From Diplonema japonicum (Eukaryota > Euglenozoa > Diplonemea > Diplonemida > Diplonemidae): 64,000 nt of DNA. The notes beneath the pieces are model-generated. The model ran no database searches. It saw only the letters and a list, made by a program, of their open reading frames with translations, and was not told the origin of the DNA. The DNA lies in assembly GCA_964019335.1 (NCBI GenBank), contig OZ025659.1, positions 496,001 to 560,000 of the forward strand, written 5' to 3'. This document shows positions 1 through 12,000 of this stretch, in pieces. A program made the translations under genes and the position numbers. Numbering within the stretch: the first letter of the stretch is position 1; each line of letters opens with the position of its first letter.

Positions 1-2909
1 TCGTCCGTTACCTGTTCTGCAGGCTGCGTGATTCAAACGGGCAGTTCGTTCCAGACATCCAACGATGGGTGGGCGGGGTTGAAAGTCTTGCGAAGCGTGG
101 AGCGGTTTCCGGATTTGAAGACAGCAACCCTTCTCTCGATGCAAGCGGCGTCGCTTCGCTCTTCAGCGGGGCGCTCCTTGCTCAACGAGTCCCTTCTTGG
201 AAACCCTGCCAAGAAACGCAGGAGAAATGGCTCGCAACCCTTTTAAAACTCTACAACTCCCCCACCGCAGCCACATACAGTATCAAGGCAGGCCTTGCAC
301 TCAAACCGTACACCCTCCCTGATAGTGAGAACCCCATCCAAGCATCGTCCGCCATTCTAGACGAGCTACGATCTTTCCAAGGTGATCTTGCCCTCACTAG
401 GAATACAGCCCATCTTTACACTACTAAAAAAGCCTTAGCGACCACTACGTACAAGGCAAGGCCAGCTACGATGCCGCTTCCCGAGCATGCTATTGATCAG
501 CATGTCAACCCCAACATCGTGTACCTGTTCCCGTACCCCATTGAGTTTGGACTCGGTGCACCCGGAGCGCCGTTCAAACCGTTGCTGTCCGAATTCTTCG
601 TCGAGGTGACGGGCGTGAACCCCAGGAAGACCAACGCGAACGGTTTTGAAGCCCGCGGGTTCGTCAAAAAATGCAGGTCCGTTCAGACCACGTTTAGAAA
701 AATCCTGCAAGCCACCCCAACCCCACGGAAATCCATCAAAACAATGACGGTTCAAGAGGAAGTTGACAGCTCGTGGATAGCGGGGATGGTGGGTGTTGTC
801 AATGTAGGGAAAGTCAACGGAGTGGCCATGGTTGTCACCTTGAGCGTGGAAGACCCTTTAAAACTCGTGGCGGTCCGCGCTCCTGCAAGGGGTGCAACCG
901 ACAACATGCTACACGATGCGGAAAGACAGGAGGAGGCAAAGCTTCGCTGCAAGAACATGTTGAAGAAAGGTGTTGCCATGAACAACATACGCCCGGCACC
1001 GCATTCTTCCCTCGCGTCGTGCGAGGCTGTGCTCCACTGCGACGAAGACAATAACCCAGAGTCGTTCTCCGTCCGAGCAAAGGGGGGAAAGCTCACACCG
1101 TGGGACGAAGCAAAATCTCTAAAGCTCACCATCCCCGTGCATAAGCCACTCCCTGTCAACCTTGACACCGCTGTTAACTATTCTGGCGACGGTGTTGAAG
1201 AGGACTTCGAAGAAAAGCTCAAAGAGATCCTTGACAAAACCGACAAGAAGGTTACAAGACGCAGTCTTATGTACATCTCTGAGAACAAAACGAGATTTCG
1301 CATGAGCAACGTGTCCCGTGATGGTGGGGGGACGGAAGGCGCAGTCGTGAAAGAGGACATCGGTGTGTACCAGCTGCTGATGAACATTTCAGTGGTTTGT
1401 CCTGTCGCAGTTGCGCCTGTCCGGCACCATCCGTTTTCATTCGCGGTGAAAAGCCTTCCCATGCTGTGGAGGGTGCGCAGGCTCATAACAGAGCACCTTT
1501 CTACAACTGAAACCAGTGAAGCCTCAGCTTGGCCTTCTGACATCGACGACAGGTTGAACAGAGTTGTGATGCCACATCAGAAAGAAGCTTTGCAGGACAT
1601 GATCAACGCGCACCACCGCAAGCTCCACGGAAACTTCTTATACATCCCTCCTGGAATGGGGAAGACGCTCATCGTCATGTTGTACATCAGATGGTTGGCT
1701 CAGAACAACAGGCTGCCCCCTTACGTCGTGTATACTCTGCCTAAGTCGGCGATGAAGAGTGTTTTGCATGAAATCGTAGCGTTGGGGATGCCGGTGACGG
1801 TGGTACGGCCTGTGAAGTCGAAACAGGTTGTGAAGCTGGCCAAGGAGCTGTTTGAAGGTGTAGACCCTGACCTTGTGAAGGTGGACGACAAGGCGGAAAT
1901 GACAAAATACAGAATAATCATGGCCGAGCACGACGATCTGAGGTTGTGCGAGGAACGCCTCACAGGCCTTGCTTCTGAAGGGTTTCTCTTCATCAACGAC
2001 GAGGTTCACAAAACCCTCGCGACGACCACAAAACGTACTTCTGTTGCTCTCGAGCTGGCAACACTGTCAAGAGAGTTCATCGCCCTTACTGGAACACCGA
2101 TTATCTCATCGTCTGCGTACCCTCTCATAGGTTGGCTGCAACGCATTGCACCGTTCACGGTCACCGGGACAAATTTCTGGGTCGCAGCGAATTCCATGAT
2201 TGCTCACACAGTCTCAACAGGCGTCTGTGTTGAACGGCACGACTCCACACCCGTTTTCTCGAACATCGCGTTGAAGAAGTATCTGAAACACGTGCCGTCT
2301 GCTTTGATATGCCAGGAACACCCCGGGGCTAACGCTAACCCTCGCCCTGAAGACTGGCGTGTCGCTGCTGAAATGTGCTACGACCTCTGCGATGTGAAAA
2401 TGATTGAACAGACGGTGAAGGACATCTCTAAGGGTGTCATGCTGGTCGTCCGCGACAAAGCGCACCAAGCTAGAATTGTTAAAGCGCTATTGGGTAAGAA
2501 GATTGCAAAAGAAGATATTTTCGCCCTTGGGGGCGACCCCAAGGGCAGCGTCGACTCCGCGCCGTCCATCTTCCTCACATCCCAGGCTGTGCGGGCAAAA
2601 TCCGTGAAACCTTACAGAATCGCCGTCATCCCTGTCAGAATGGCGGAAGGCTACTCCCTCACTCACCTAACTACGTTTATCACCTCTGTGTACCCCTGCA
2701 ACAATTCGACCCGTGAACAGCTGGAAGGCCGCATCAACCGTATTTCTCAGGAAGCCAAGGAGGTCACGTACTACACGTATCATTGTGGGGTGTTATCCTA
2801 TATTCATAAAAACCACCTCAAAGCGCACGATTTGTCTGCTGCCTTGAAATCCATGGCCAAGGTGGTGGAGACATCAAGCATTGCAGCTGTCACTGAAGGC
2901 TTGCAGTAG
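1..2909 (+). CDS. SNF2-like superfamily 2 helicase, 5' end outside window
   Basis: The frame that begins at base 3 is open from the window edge to the TAG at 2907-2909, so the protein (at least 968 residues here) starts upstream; a GTG at 69 is not a convincing start. Helicase motifs are in the C-terminal half: Walker A PPGMGKT near 1650, a DEVH box at 1998-2009, motif III TGTP near 2090, and motif VI EGRINRISQ near 2728-2751, which matches the SNF2 pattern (GRxxRxxQ). About 500 residues before the motor match nothing I recognise. Family knowledge: SNF2-like ATPases translocate on double-stranded DNA and remodel chromatin or repair intermediates. The partner domain is unidentified, so a mobile-element or virus-like origin cannot be excluded. 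Codon use looks like its neighbours. Confidence 0.8.
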   Translation, partial: VRYLFCRLRDSNGQFVPDIQRWVGGVESLAKRGAVSGFEDSNPSLDASGVASLFSGALLAQRVPSWKPCQETQEKWLATLLKLYNSPTAATYSIKAGLALKPYTLPDSENPIQASSAILDELRSFQGDLALTRNTAHLYTTKKALATTTYKARPATMPLPEHAIDQHVNPNIVYLFPYPIEFGLGAPGAPFKPLLSEFFVEVTGVNPRKTNANGFEARGFVKKCRSVQTTFRKILQATPTPRKSIKTMTVQEEVDSSWIAGMVGVVNVGKVNGVAMVVTLSVEDPLKLVAVRAPARGATDNMLHDAERQEEAKLRCKNMLKKGVAMNNIRPAPHSSLASCEAVLHCDEDNNPESFSVRAKGGKLTPWDEAKSLKLTIPVHKPLPVNLDTAVNYSGDGVEEDFEEKLKEILDKTDKKVTRRSLMYISENKTRFRMSNVSRDGGGTEGAVVKEDIGVYQLLMNISVVCPVAVAPVRHHPFSFAVKSLPMLWRVRRLITEHLSTTETSEASAWPSDIDDRLNRVVMPHQKEALQDMINAHHRKLHGNFLYIPPGMGKTLIVMLYIRWLAQNNRLPPYVVYTLPKSAMKSVLHEIVALGMPVTVVRPVKSKQVVKLAKELFEGVDPDLVKVDDKAEMTKYRIIMAEHDDLRLCEERLTGLASEGFLFINDEVHKTLATTTKRTSVALELATLSREFIALTGTPIISSSAYPLIGWLQRIAPFTVTGTNFWVAANSMIAHTVSTGVCVERHDSTPVFSNIALKKYLKHVPSALICQEHPGANANPRPEDWRVAAEMCYDLCDVKMIEQTVKDISKGVMLVVRDKAHQARIVKALLGKKIAKEDIFALGGDPKGSVDSAPSIFLTSQAVRAKSVKPYRIAVIPVRMAEGYSLTHLTTFITSVYPCNNSTREQLEGRINRISQEAKEVTYYTYHCGVLSYIHKNHLKAHDLSAALKSMAKVVETSSIAAVTEGLQ

Positions 2910-3099
2910 GGAAGGGGGAAACGGATGCGTCTGTTGTTTTTCTTTTCTTTTTTTGGTTTCTTCAACCAGCGTTTTTTTCTTTCTTTTTGCATTCCCTTCC
3001 TTAGTTCCTCCCCTCCCCCTCCATTTTGCTGCTTTTTATCTTTTTAAAACCAGAGGGGTGGGGGAAAAAGGGGGAAAGGAATAAAGATGAATTTATGTG

Positions 3100-6000
3100 A
3101 TGTGCTCAAATCACCGCTTTCTGATTTCTGTTCTCGTTGCTAAGTGGATGGTCTTGGTTGCTTCTGTCGGAACACCTACACCTACATTTTCCAGCACTCT
3201 CCCAACCGTTACCTACTCGGACACTGAGTCTGAAACGCAAAGTTTCAGCTCAACCTTTAGTCTTCCATCTGCAACAGCCTCGAGTAGCTATACTAAGTCA
3301 GCAACTGAAAGCATCACATTGACCCTTCCTTCGCGTAGTTCAACTGTTACCCTTCCGACTGGTACAGAGACATTGACCCGCAGCTTGTCGGAGACAGCAA
3401 GTGTCACTGTTTCCCTGCCAACTGCCACTGAGACCCTTTCGCTTTCTATTTCCCTTACTCTCCCCACTGCCACTCTCTCAAGTAGCAGCACCGTATCAGT
3501 AAGTGATAGCATTACATTGACCCTTCCTTCGCTCACTGCCACAGAGACAGTCAGTTCGACTGTTACCCTTGTTACTGAAACAGAGACATCGACCCGCAGT
3601 TTGTCTGAGACAGCAAGTGTCACTTTTTCCCTGCCAACTGCCACTGAGACCTTGTCGCTCTCGGCCTCCTTCACTCTCCCCACTGCTACCTTGTCAAGCA
3701 GTGACACCGTATCTTTAACTGAAAGTATCACATTTACTCTTCCCTCGTTCACTGCCACAGAGACAGAGAGTTCGACCCTCAGCCTTCCTTCCTCAACTCA
3801 AACCTTGTCTGTAACCCCCAGTTTTTCCTATTCGGTCAGTCTCAGTTTACCTTCATCAACGTGGTCTGCCAGCACAACACACACCTTCACCTTACCAACG
3901 GTGACAGAGAGTTCCTCGTTTAGTTTTAGCAGCACTGGGAGTGTAACGTTGACCCTTCCGACCACTTCTCAGAGCTCAAGTGAATCGGTTTCGGTATCTT
4001 TGCCTACTTTCTCGGCTTCGCTAAGTAATTCGTTGAGTAGTTCACACACAGTAACTTTCAGTTTACCCACGTCAACTTCGACTGTGACTGGGACCACTTC
4101 GTTGACCTTTCCCACTGCGACTGCAAGTGCATCGTCGAGCCCCAGTGGTACGGTTTCGTTAAGCAGTACTTTACCGAGCATCACAGCGACAGAGAGCACG
4201 TCCTTGACTGTCACTCTCCTTACTGGTACAGAGACATCGACCCGCAGCTTGTCGGAGACAGTGAGTGTTACCCTTTCCCTGCCAACTGCCACCGAAACCT
4301 CTTCGCTTTCTACCTCCCTCACTTTCCCCACTGCCACTCTCTCAAGTAGCAGCACCGTATCAGTAAGTGATAGCATTACATTGACCCTTCCTTCGCTCAC
4401 TGCCACAGAGACAGTCAGTTCGACTGTTACCCTTGTTACTGAAACAGAGACATCGACCCGCAGTTTGTCTGAGACAGCAAGTGTCACTTTTTCCCTGCCA
4501 ACTGCCACTGAGACCTTGTCGCTCTCGGCCTCCTTCACTCTCCCCACTGCTACCTTGTCAAGCAGTGACACTGCATCTCTAACTGAAAGTATCACATTTA
4601 CTCTTCCCTCGTTCACTTCCACAGAGACAGAGAGTTCGACCCTCAGCCTTCCTTCCTCAACTCAAACCTTGTCTGTAACCCCCAGTTTTTCCTATTCGGT
4701 CAGTCTCAGTTTACCTTCATCAACGTGGTCTGCCAGCACAACACATACCTTCACCTTACCAACGGTGACAGAGAGTTCCTCGTTTAGTTTTAGCAGCACG
4801 GGGAGTGTGACGTTGACCCTTCCGACCACTTCTCAGAGCTCAAGTGAATCGGTTTCGGTATCTTTGCCTACTTTCTCGGCTTCGCTAAGTAATTCGTTGA
4901 GTAGTTCACACACAGTAACTTTCAGTTTACCCACGTCAACTTCGACTGTGACTGGGACCACTTCGTTGACCTTTCCCACTGCGACTGCGAGTACTTCAGT
5001 AAGTGAGAGTAGCACCCAGAGCGTCACCCTCAGCCTTCCCTCTGTGACACACAGCGTGACATTTTCTGTTTCATTATCTTTGCCAACTTCAAGTGTATCG
5101 CATAGTGCTTCGGAAAGTGTTACTGATAGCACTACAGTCAGTTTACCATCGGCCACGAATAGTGAGAGCGCAAGCGAGACTTTTACGTTACCAACTGCGA
5201 GTGCAAGTGTTACAAGGAGTTCGAGCATATCTCTTGCTACATCAACGGAAACGGTGAGCAAGACTAGCAGCATCACGATGCCTACCGCGACTGGTAGCTC
5301 GAGTGTATCGATTTCTCTGACTCTTATGACAGCTACCATCAGCCTGACTCTCCCCACACTGACGGACTCGGTGACAGCGACTACTACGCCGACCTTGAGC
5401 ACCACAGCAACACTGCCGACAAGCACCGTCACGGAGACACTGTCCATCTCGCTCACGATGCCCACAACCTCGCAGAGCGCGTCCGTGAGTATAACCATCC
5501 CAACTGTCACCCTGACGGCAACAATGACAGAGTCCCTGACAGATTCCTTCACTCTCACGCTCCCCACAACATCCTCCACGACTACCTTTTCTCTGACGCT
5601 ACCGACAGTGACAGGGACATTCTCCTTGACACTCCCTACTAGGTCACGAAGTTCCACAGTGTCTTTTACGCTGCCGACTAACACTGAAACTTCTAGTTTC
5701 ACAATACCGACAGCAACAGTAACGGGTACAACTACTCTGAGCTTGCCAACAGGTAGTGGGACTGTGACTGAGACGAGCTCCTTCTCACTTCCCACTGAAA
5801 CAGAGACATTCACAGTTTCTCTTTCGCTCCCAACTGGTACGACATCTGAGACCCTGACACTTCCTACATCAACAGCAACGAGCACAGTATCCTTGAGCTT
5901 GCCAACATCAACAGAAACTGTCAGTTTGAGTCTCCCAACTGGGAGTGAAACTATGACTCAAAGTATCTCACTTCCTTCGTCGACAGTGAGCAGCACCCTC

Positions 6001-9000
6001 ACGATGCCCACTGGCACTGAGACACTCTCGATATCTTTGTCACTTCCAACAAGGAGTGTGACTCTGACACTCCCAACAGGCACAGCCACTGCCACCGAGT
6101 CGTTGACTCTACTAACTACGACTGAGACGATTTCTTTCTCGCTTCCCACTGGAACTGGGACTTTCACTGTTTCTCTCTCGCTCCCAACTGGCACGACATC
6201 TGAGACCCTGACACTTCCCACATCAACCGCAACGAGCACAGTATCCTTGAGCTTGCCAACATTTACTAGAAGCTATACCATAAGTCTCCCAACGAGTACT
6301 GAAACGGCTACACTTTCCCTGACGCTTCCGACACAGACGGAGAGCAGTTCCATCACTGTCCCTACCGGAACAGAGACTTTCACTGTTTCTCTTTCGCTCC
6401 CAACTGGTACGACATCCGAGACCCTGACACTTCCTACATCAACCGCAACGAGCACAGTATCCTTGAGCTTGCCAACATCAACAGAAACTGTCAGCTTGAG
6501 TCTCCCAACTGGGAGTGAAACTGTGACTCAAAGTATCTCACTTCCTTCGTCGACAGTGAGCAGCACCCTCACGATGCCCACTGGCACGGGGACGTTATCG
6601 ATATCCCTCTCACTTCCAACAAGGACTTTCTCGGTTTCACTCCCAACAGGCACATCCACTGCCACTGAGTCGTTTACTCTGCCAACAGCGACTGAGACTA
6701 GTTCTTTCTCACTTCCCACTGGAACTGGGACTTTCACTGTTTCTCTTTCCCTCCCAACTGGTACGGCATCTGAGACCCTGACACTTCCCACATCAACAGT
6801 AACAAGTACAGCTACCTTGAGCCTGCCAACATTTACTGAAAGTGATACCATGAGTCTCCCAACGAGTACTGAAACGGTTACATTTTCCAAGACGCTTCCG
6901 ACACAGACGGAGAGCAGTTCCATCACTGTCCCTACCGGAACAGAGACTTTCACGGTTTCTCTCTCTCTCCCAACAAATACGGTATCTGAGACCCTGACAC
7001 TTCCTACATCAACAGTAACAAGTTCAGTGTCCTTGAGCTTGCCAACATCAACCGAAACTGTCAGTTTGAGTCTCCCAACTGGGAGTGAAACTGTGACTCA
7101 AAGTATCTCACTTCCTTCGTCGACAGAGAGCAGCACCCTCACGATGCCCACTGGCACTGAGACATTCTCGATATCTTTGTCACTTCCAACAAGGACTGTG
7201 ACCCTGACACTCCCAACAGGCACAGCCACTGCCACCGAGTCGTTGACTTTGCCAACAGCGACTGAGACTAGTTCTTTCTCACTTCCCACTGGAACTGGGA
7301 CTTTCACTGTTTCTCTCTCGCTCCCAACTGGTACGGCATCTGAGACCCTGACACTCCCTACATCAACCGCAACAAGCACAGTATCCTTGAGCTTGCCGAC
7401 ATCAACCGAAACTGTCAGTTTGAGTCTCCCAACTGGGAGTGCAACTGTGACTCAAAGTATTTCACTTCCTTCGTCGACAGAGAGCAGCACCCTCACGATG
7501 CCCACTGGTACGGAAACGTTCTCCATGTCAGTATCTTTGCCAACAAGCACCGCAACACTGTCACTCCCAACGGCTTCCGTAACGGCAACTGAGACAGTGA
7601 CTTTGCCAACTGCAACTTATAGTAGTACTGTGACACTTCCCACTGGGACTGAGACGTTCACAATGTCATTCTCAATTCCAACATGTACCGAGACTATTAG
7701 TTTCACACTGCCTACAATGACTTCATCTGAGACAGTGACACTAAGTTTGCCGACATTCACCGGTACTGTCAGTTTGAGTCTACCAACTGGAACCGAAACT
7801 GTCACACACACTCTTTCGCTTCCATCACAGACAGAGAGCAGCTCCCTCACAATAGCCACAAGCACAGCAACGATCTCGATATCTCTGTCACTTCCAACGA
7901 GGACTTTCTCGGTTTCACTCCCAACAGACACATCCACTGCCACCGAGTCGTTGACTCTGCGAACTACGACTGAGACGATTTCTTTCTCACTTCCCACTGA
8001 AACAGAGACATTCACTGTTTCCCTTTCGCTCCCAACGAGCACGGTATCTGAGACTCTGACACTTCCCACATCAACCGCAACTAGTACAGTATCCTTGAGC
8101 TTGCCAACATCAACAGAAACTGTCAGTGTGAGTCTCCCAACTGGGAGTGAAACTATGACTCAAAGTATCTCACTTCCTTCGTCGACAGAGAGCAGCACCC
8201 TCACGATGCCCACTGGCACTGAGACATTCTCGATATCTTTGTCACTTCCAACAAGGACTGTGACCCTGACACTCCCAACAGGCACAGCCACTGCCACCGA
8301 GTCGTTGACTTTGCCAACTACGACTGAGACGATTTCTTTCTCGCTTCCCACTGGAACTGGGACTTTCACTGTTTCTCTCTCGCTCCCAACTGGCACGACA
8401 TCTGAGACCCTGACACTTCCCACATCAACCGCAACGAGCACAGTATCCTTGAGCTTGCCAACATCAACCGAAACTGTCAGTTTGAGTCTCCCAACTGGGA
8501 GTGCAACGATCACAAGAAGCATCTCACTTCCTTCGTCGACAGTGAGCAGCACCCTCACGATGCCCACTGGCACGGAGACGCTCTCAATATCTTTGTCACT
8601 TCCAACAAGGACTGTGACTCTGACACTCCCTACGGGCACAGCCACTGCCACCGAGTCGTTGACTTTGCCAACTACGACTGAGACTAGTTCTTTCTCGCTT
8701 CCCACTGGAACTGGGACTTTCACTGTTTCTCTTTCGCTCCCAACGAGCACGGCATCTGAGACCCTGACACTTCCTACATCAACCGCAACGAGCACAGTAT
8801 CCTTGAGCTTGCCAACATCAACCGAAACTGTCAGTTTGAGTCTCCCAACTGGGAGTGAAACTGTGACTCAAAGTATCTCACTTCCTTCGTCGACAGAGAG
8901 CAGCACCCTCACGATGCCCACTGGCACTGAGACATTCTCGATATCTTTGTCACTTCCAACAAGGACTGTGACCCTGACACTCCCAACAGGCACAGCCACT

Positions 9001-12000
9001 GCCACCGAGTCGTTGACTTTGCCAACAGCGACTGAGACTAGTTCTTTCTCACTTCCCACTGGAACTGGGACTTTCACTGTTTCTCTCTCGCTCCCAACTG
9101 GTACGGCATCTGAGACCCTGACACTCCCTACATCAACCGCAACAAGCACAGTATCCTTGAGCTTGCCAACATTTACTGAAAGCTTTACCGTGAGTCTCCC
9201 AACGAGTACTGAAACGGCTACACTTTCTCTGACGCTTCCGACACAGACGGAGAGCAGTTCCATCACTGTCCCTACCGGAACAGAGACTTTCACGATCTCT
9301 CTCTCCCTCCCAACGAGCACGGTATCTGAGACTCTGACACTTCCTACATCAACAGTAACAAGCACAATATCCTTGAGCTTGCCAACATCAACCGAAACCC
9401 TCAGTATGAGTCTCCCAACGAGTACTGAAACGGCTACACTTTCTCTGACGCTTCCAACACAGACGGAGAGCAGTTCCATCACTCTCCCCACCGGGACAGG
9501 GACTTTCACAATTTCTCTCTCGCTCCCAACGAGTACCGTATCTGAGACCCTGACACTTCCCACATCAACAGTAACGAGCACAGTATCCTTGAGTTTGCCG
9601 ACATCAACCGTGACTCTCACGCAGACGGAAACGGTGACAATTCCAACTGACACGGAAACAACTACATTGTCACTGTCTCTGCCTACTGAAAGCTCGTCAC
9701 TGACATTGACACTTCCGACAATCACGGAAACGTTGACCACGTCTCTGTCGCTCCCTACAAGCACATTTACTCGAACCCCAAGCACGACTTACACCATAAA
9801 GACAGGAAGCTTCACGGCAACGCTCCCTAGTGCGACAATGACACTGTCTGTTTCACTGACCCTTCCCACTTCGACAGAGACACTTACACTTCCAACAGCC
9901 ACCCGTACTTTCACTGATACGTTCACGCTGCCAACTGCAACGAGCAGCGAAACTGTTACGCTGCCTTCGGACACCGCCACAGACAGTATTAGTTTGAGCG
10001 TTCCAACTGCGACGGTTACGATCACAGTGCCAACAGCAACCGAGACGGCGACAACCTCGTTCACGCTTGCTACTGTAACAAGCAGCGAAACTGCTACGCT
10101 GCCTTCGGGCACTGTCACAGACAGTATTAGTTTGAGCGTTCCAACTGCGACGGTTACGATCACAGTGCCAACAGCAACCGAGACGGCGACAACCTCGTTC
10201 ACACTGCCCACCTCCACGGCATCGGCGTCGTTTAGTCTGAGCTTAACATACACAGTGACCCTCCCAACGGGAACGAGCTCAGAGAGCTTGTCGGCCAGCC
10301 TGCCTACAGCGACTGAGTCTCTGTCACTTCAAACGGGTACCTTCACCTTGACGGGGACTATGAGCCTGCCGACTGCCTCCCAGACAGTAACGGTGACACT
10401 ACCAACTGGCACTTTAACATCTTCTCTCTCGATATCGTTGCCAACCTCGACGGTCTCTGCTACACTTGCGACAGACACCGTAACAGTGACGAAGACCTTC
10501 AGTTTGCCCACAGCATCGAGTACCGCGACAATTTCGCTGCCGACAAGCACTTTCACATCTTCTATCTCACTGACTTTGCCGTCACCTACGGGGTCCATAT
10601 CGCTACCTTCGTTCACTATCTCTGATTCTGATACATTATCGCTGTCTCTGCCCACGAACACGGACACAGTGACTGTATCTGTGTCGTTGTTAACAACAAC
10701 AGCCACGGAAACGGTCACTCTCCCGACAAGCACTTTTAGCAGTACTGTTTCAATGACCGTGGCCACGCGGACAGAGTCAACGACTTTGACCATTCCTACT
10801 GCCACAGAGACAGAGAGTGCCAGCCACACGATGCCTACGGCAACAGAGTCGATGAGCTACACAATACCCACAGGGACTGACACAGCTACGATTTCGTTGT
10901 CCCTTCGCACAATAACAGCTAGTAGTACTATCACTCTGCCGACCAGCAGTGCCACAAGTACGGTGACCCTCTCATTGCCGACATCAACTGCAACGGGGAG
11001 CCAGACCTTGCCCACCCCCACTGCCACGCGTAGCTTGTCATTCACGATGCCCACCGTGACTCAGAGCTTTAGCGCAAGCTTGACATTCCCAACATTGACG
11101 GCAAGCACGACCAACACACTGACACTCCCTACTGCAACGGTAAGTCACAGCAATTCGCTGAGTAGTACACTCAGCATGACCATTCCTAGTGCCACGGAGA
11201 GCGTGACTTTCACCATGCAGACAGGAACAGCGACAGAGACGCAAACACGCACACTTATGACACCTTTGCTGAGGTGGTTCGGAGGGATCGATGTGAACTA
11301 CAACAAGCCTGTGGGAGTGTTCAACGGGACGCAGCGCGTCACGGTGAAGGGGCACCACTTTGACGTGCAACTGATGGCTATCAAGGTGACCAATGCAGGA
11401 TGCAGCGGACCGGGTATTGTTGCAGAGGTAAACGTGACCACGGAATCTCTGGGATGGGTGGTGCTGGGGGAGGATGTGTACCACATGATCGGAGATAACA
11501 CAACAGTTTGTGTTGGCCTCCCCCCACTGCCGTACGAACTGATTGCTGTAAGGCTTGAACAGGTGATGGTGCAGAGCGTGAACGGGAGCTCGCCAGGTAC
11601 GCTGCTCCCCTTCTACGCGAGGGGGTTTGTCTACTTCGACATCTCCTTGAGCAACCCCAACGTACCCATTTGGGTGGGTATTGTGGGGGATTCGCAGGGC
11701 TGCACCGGACGGCCGCTTCCTGGAACCATCAGTACAGTGACTGCTAACGTGTTGACGCGTCTTGTGGTGCACCCCTCCATGCATGGCGAAGGGTACGCAA
11801 TGTGCTTCCACACGGGTGCCGACCTACTCGACACCTTCAGCACAATATCACCGCTGCTAGAGTGGCCTCTTGCCGCAGCCAACATCGCGTCCCTCAACGG
11901 TCAGGCCCCATACACAACGGTGTACCACACAGTGACAGCATTGGAGGTGTTGGGTAATGATCTGCACCACGGAGGGACCTTCATCCACTTTGCACCCCAC

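Noticed and set aside
3288-11054. Series of open frames on the minus strand rich in Val/Glu/Ser
   Set aside because: They are the complement of the Ser/Thr repeats; their repeating VSVPVG patterns mirror the sense codons exactly and have no independent starts or signals.
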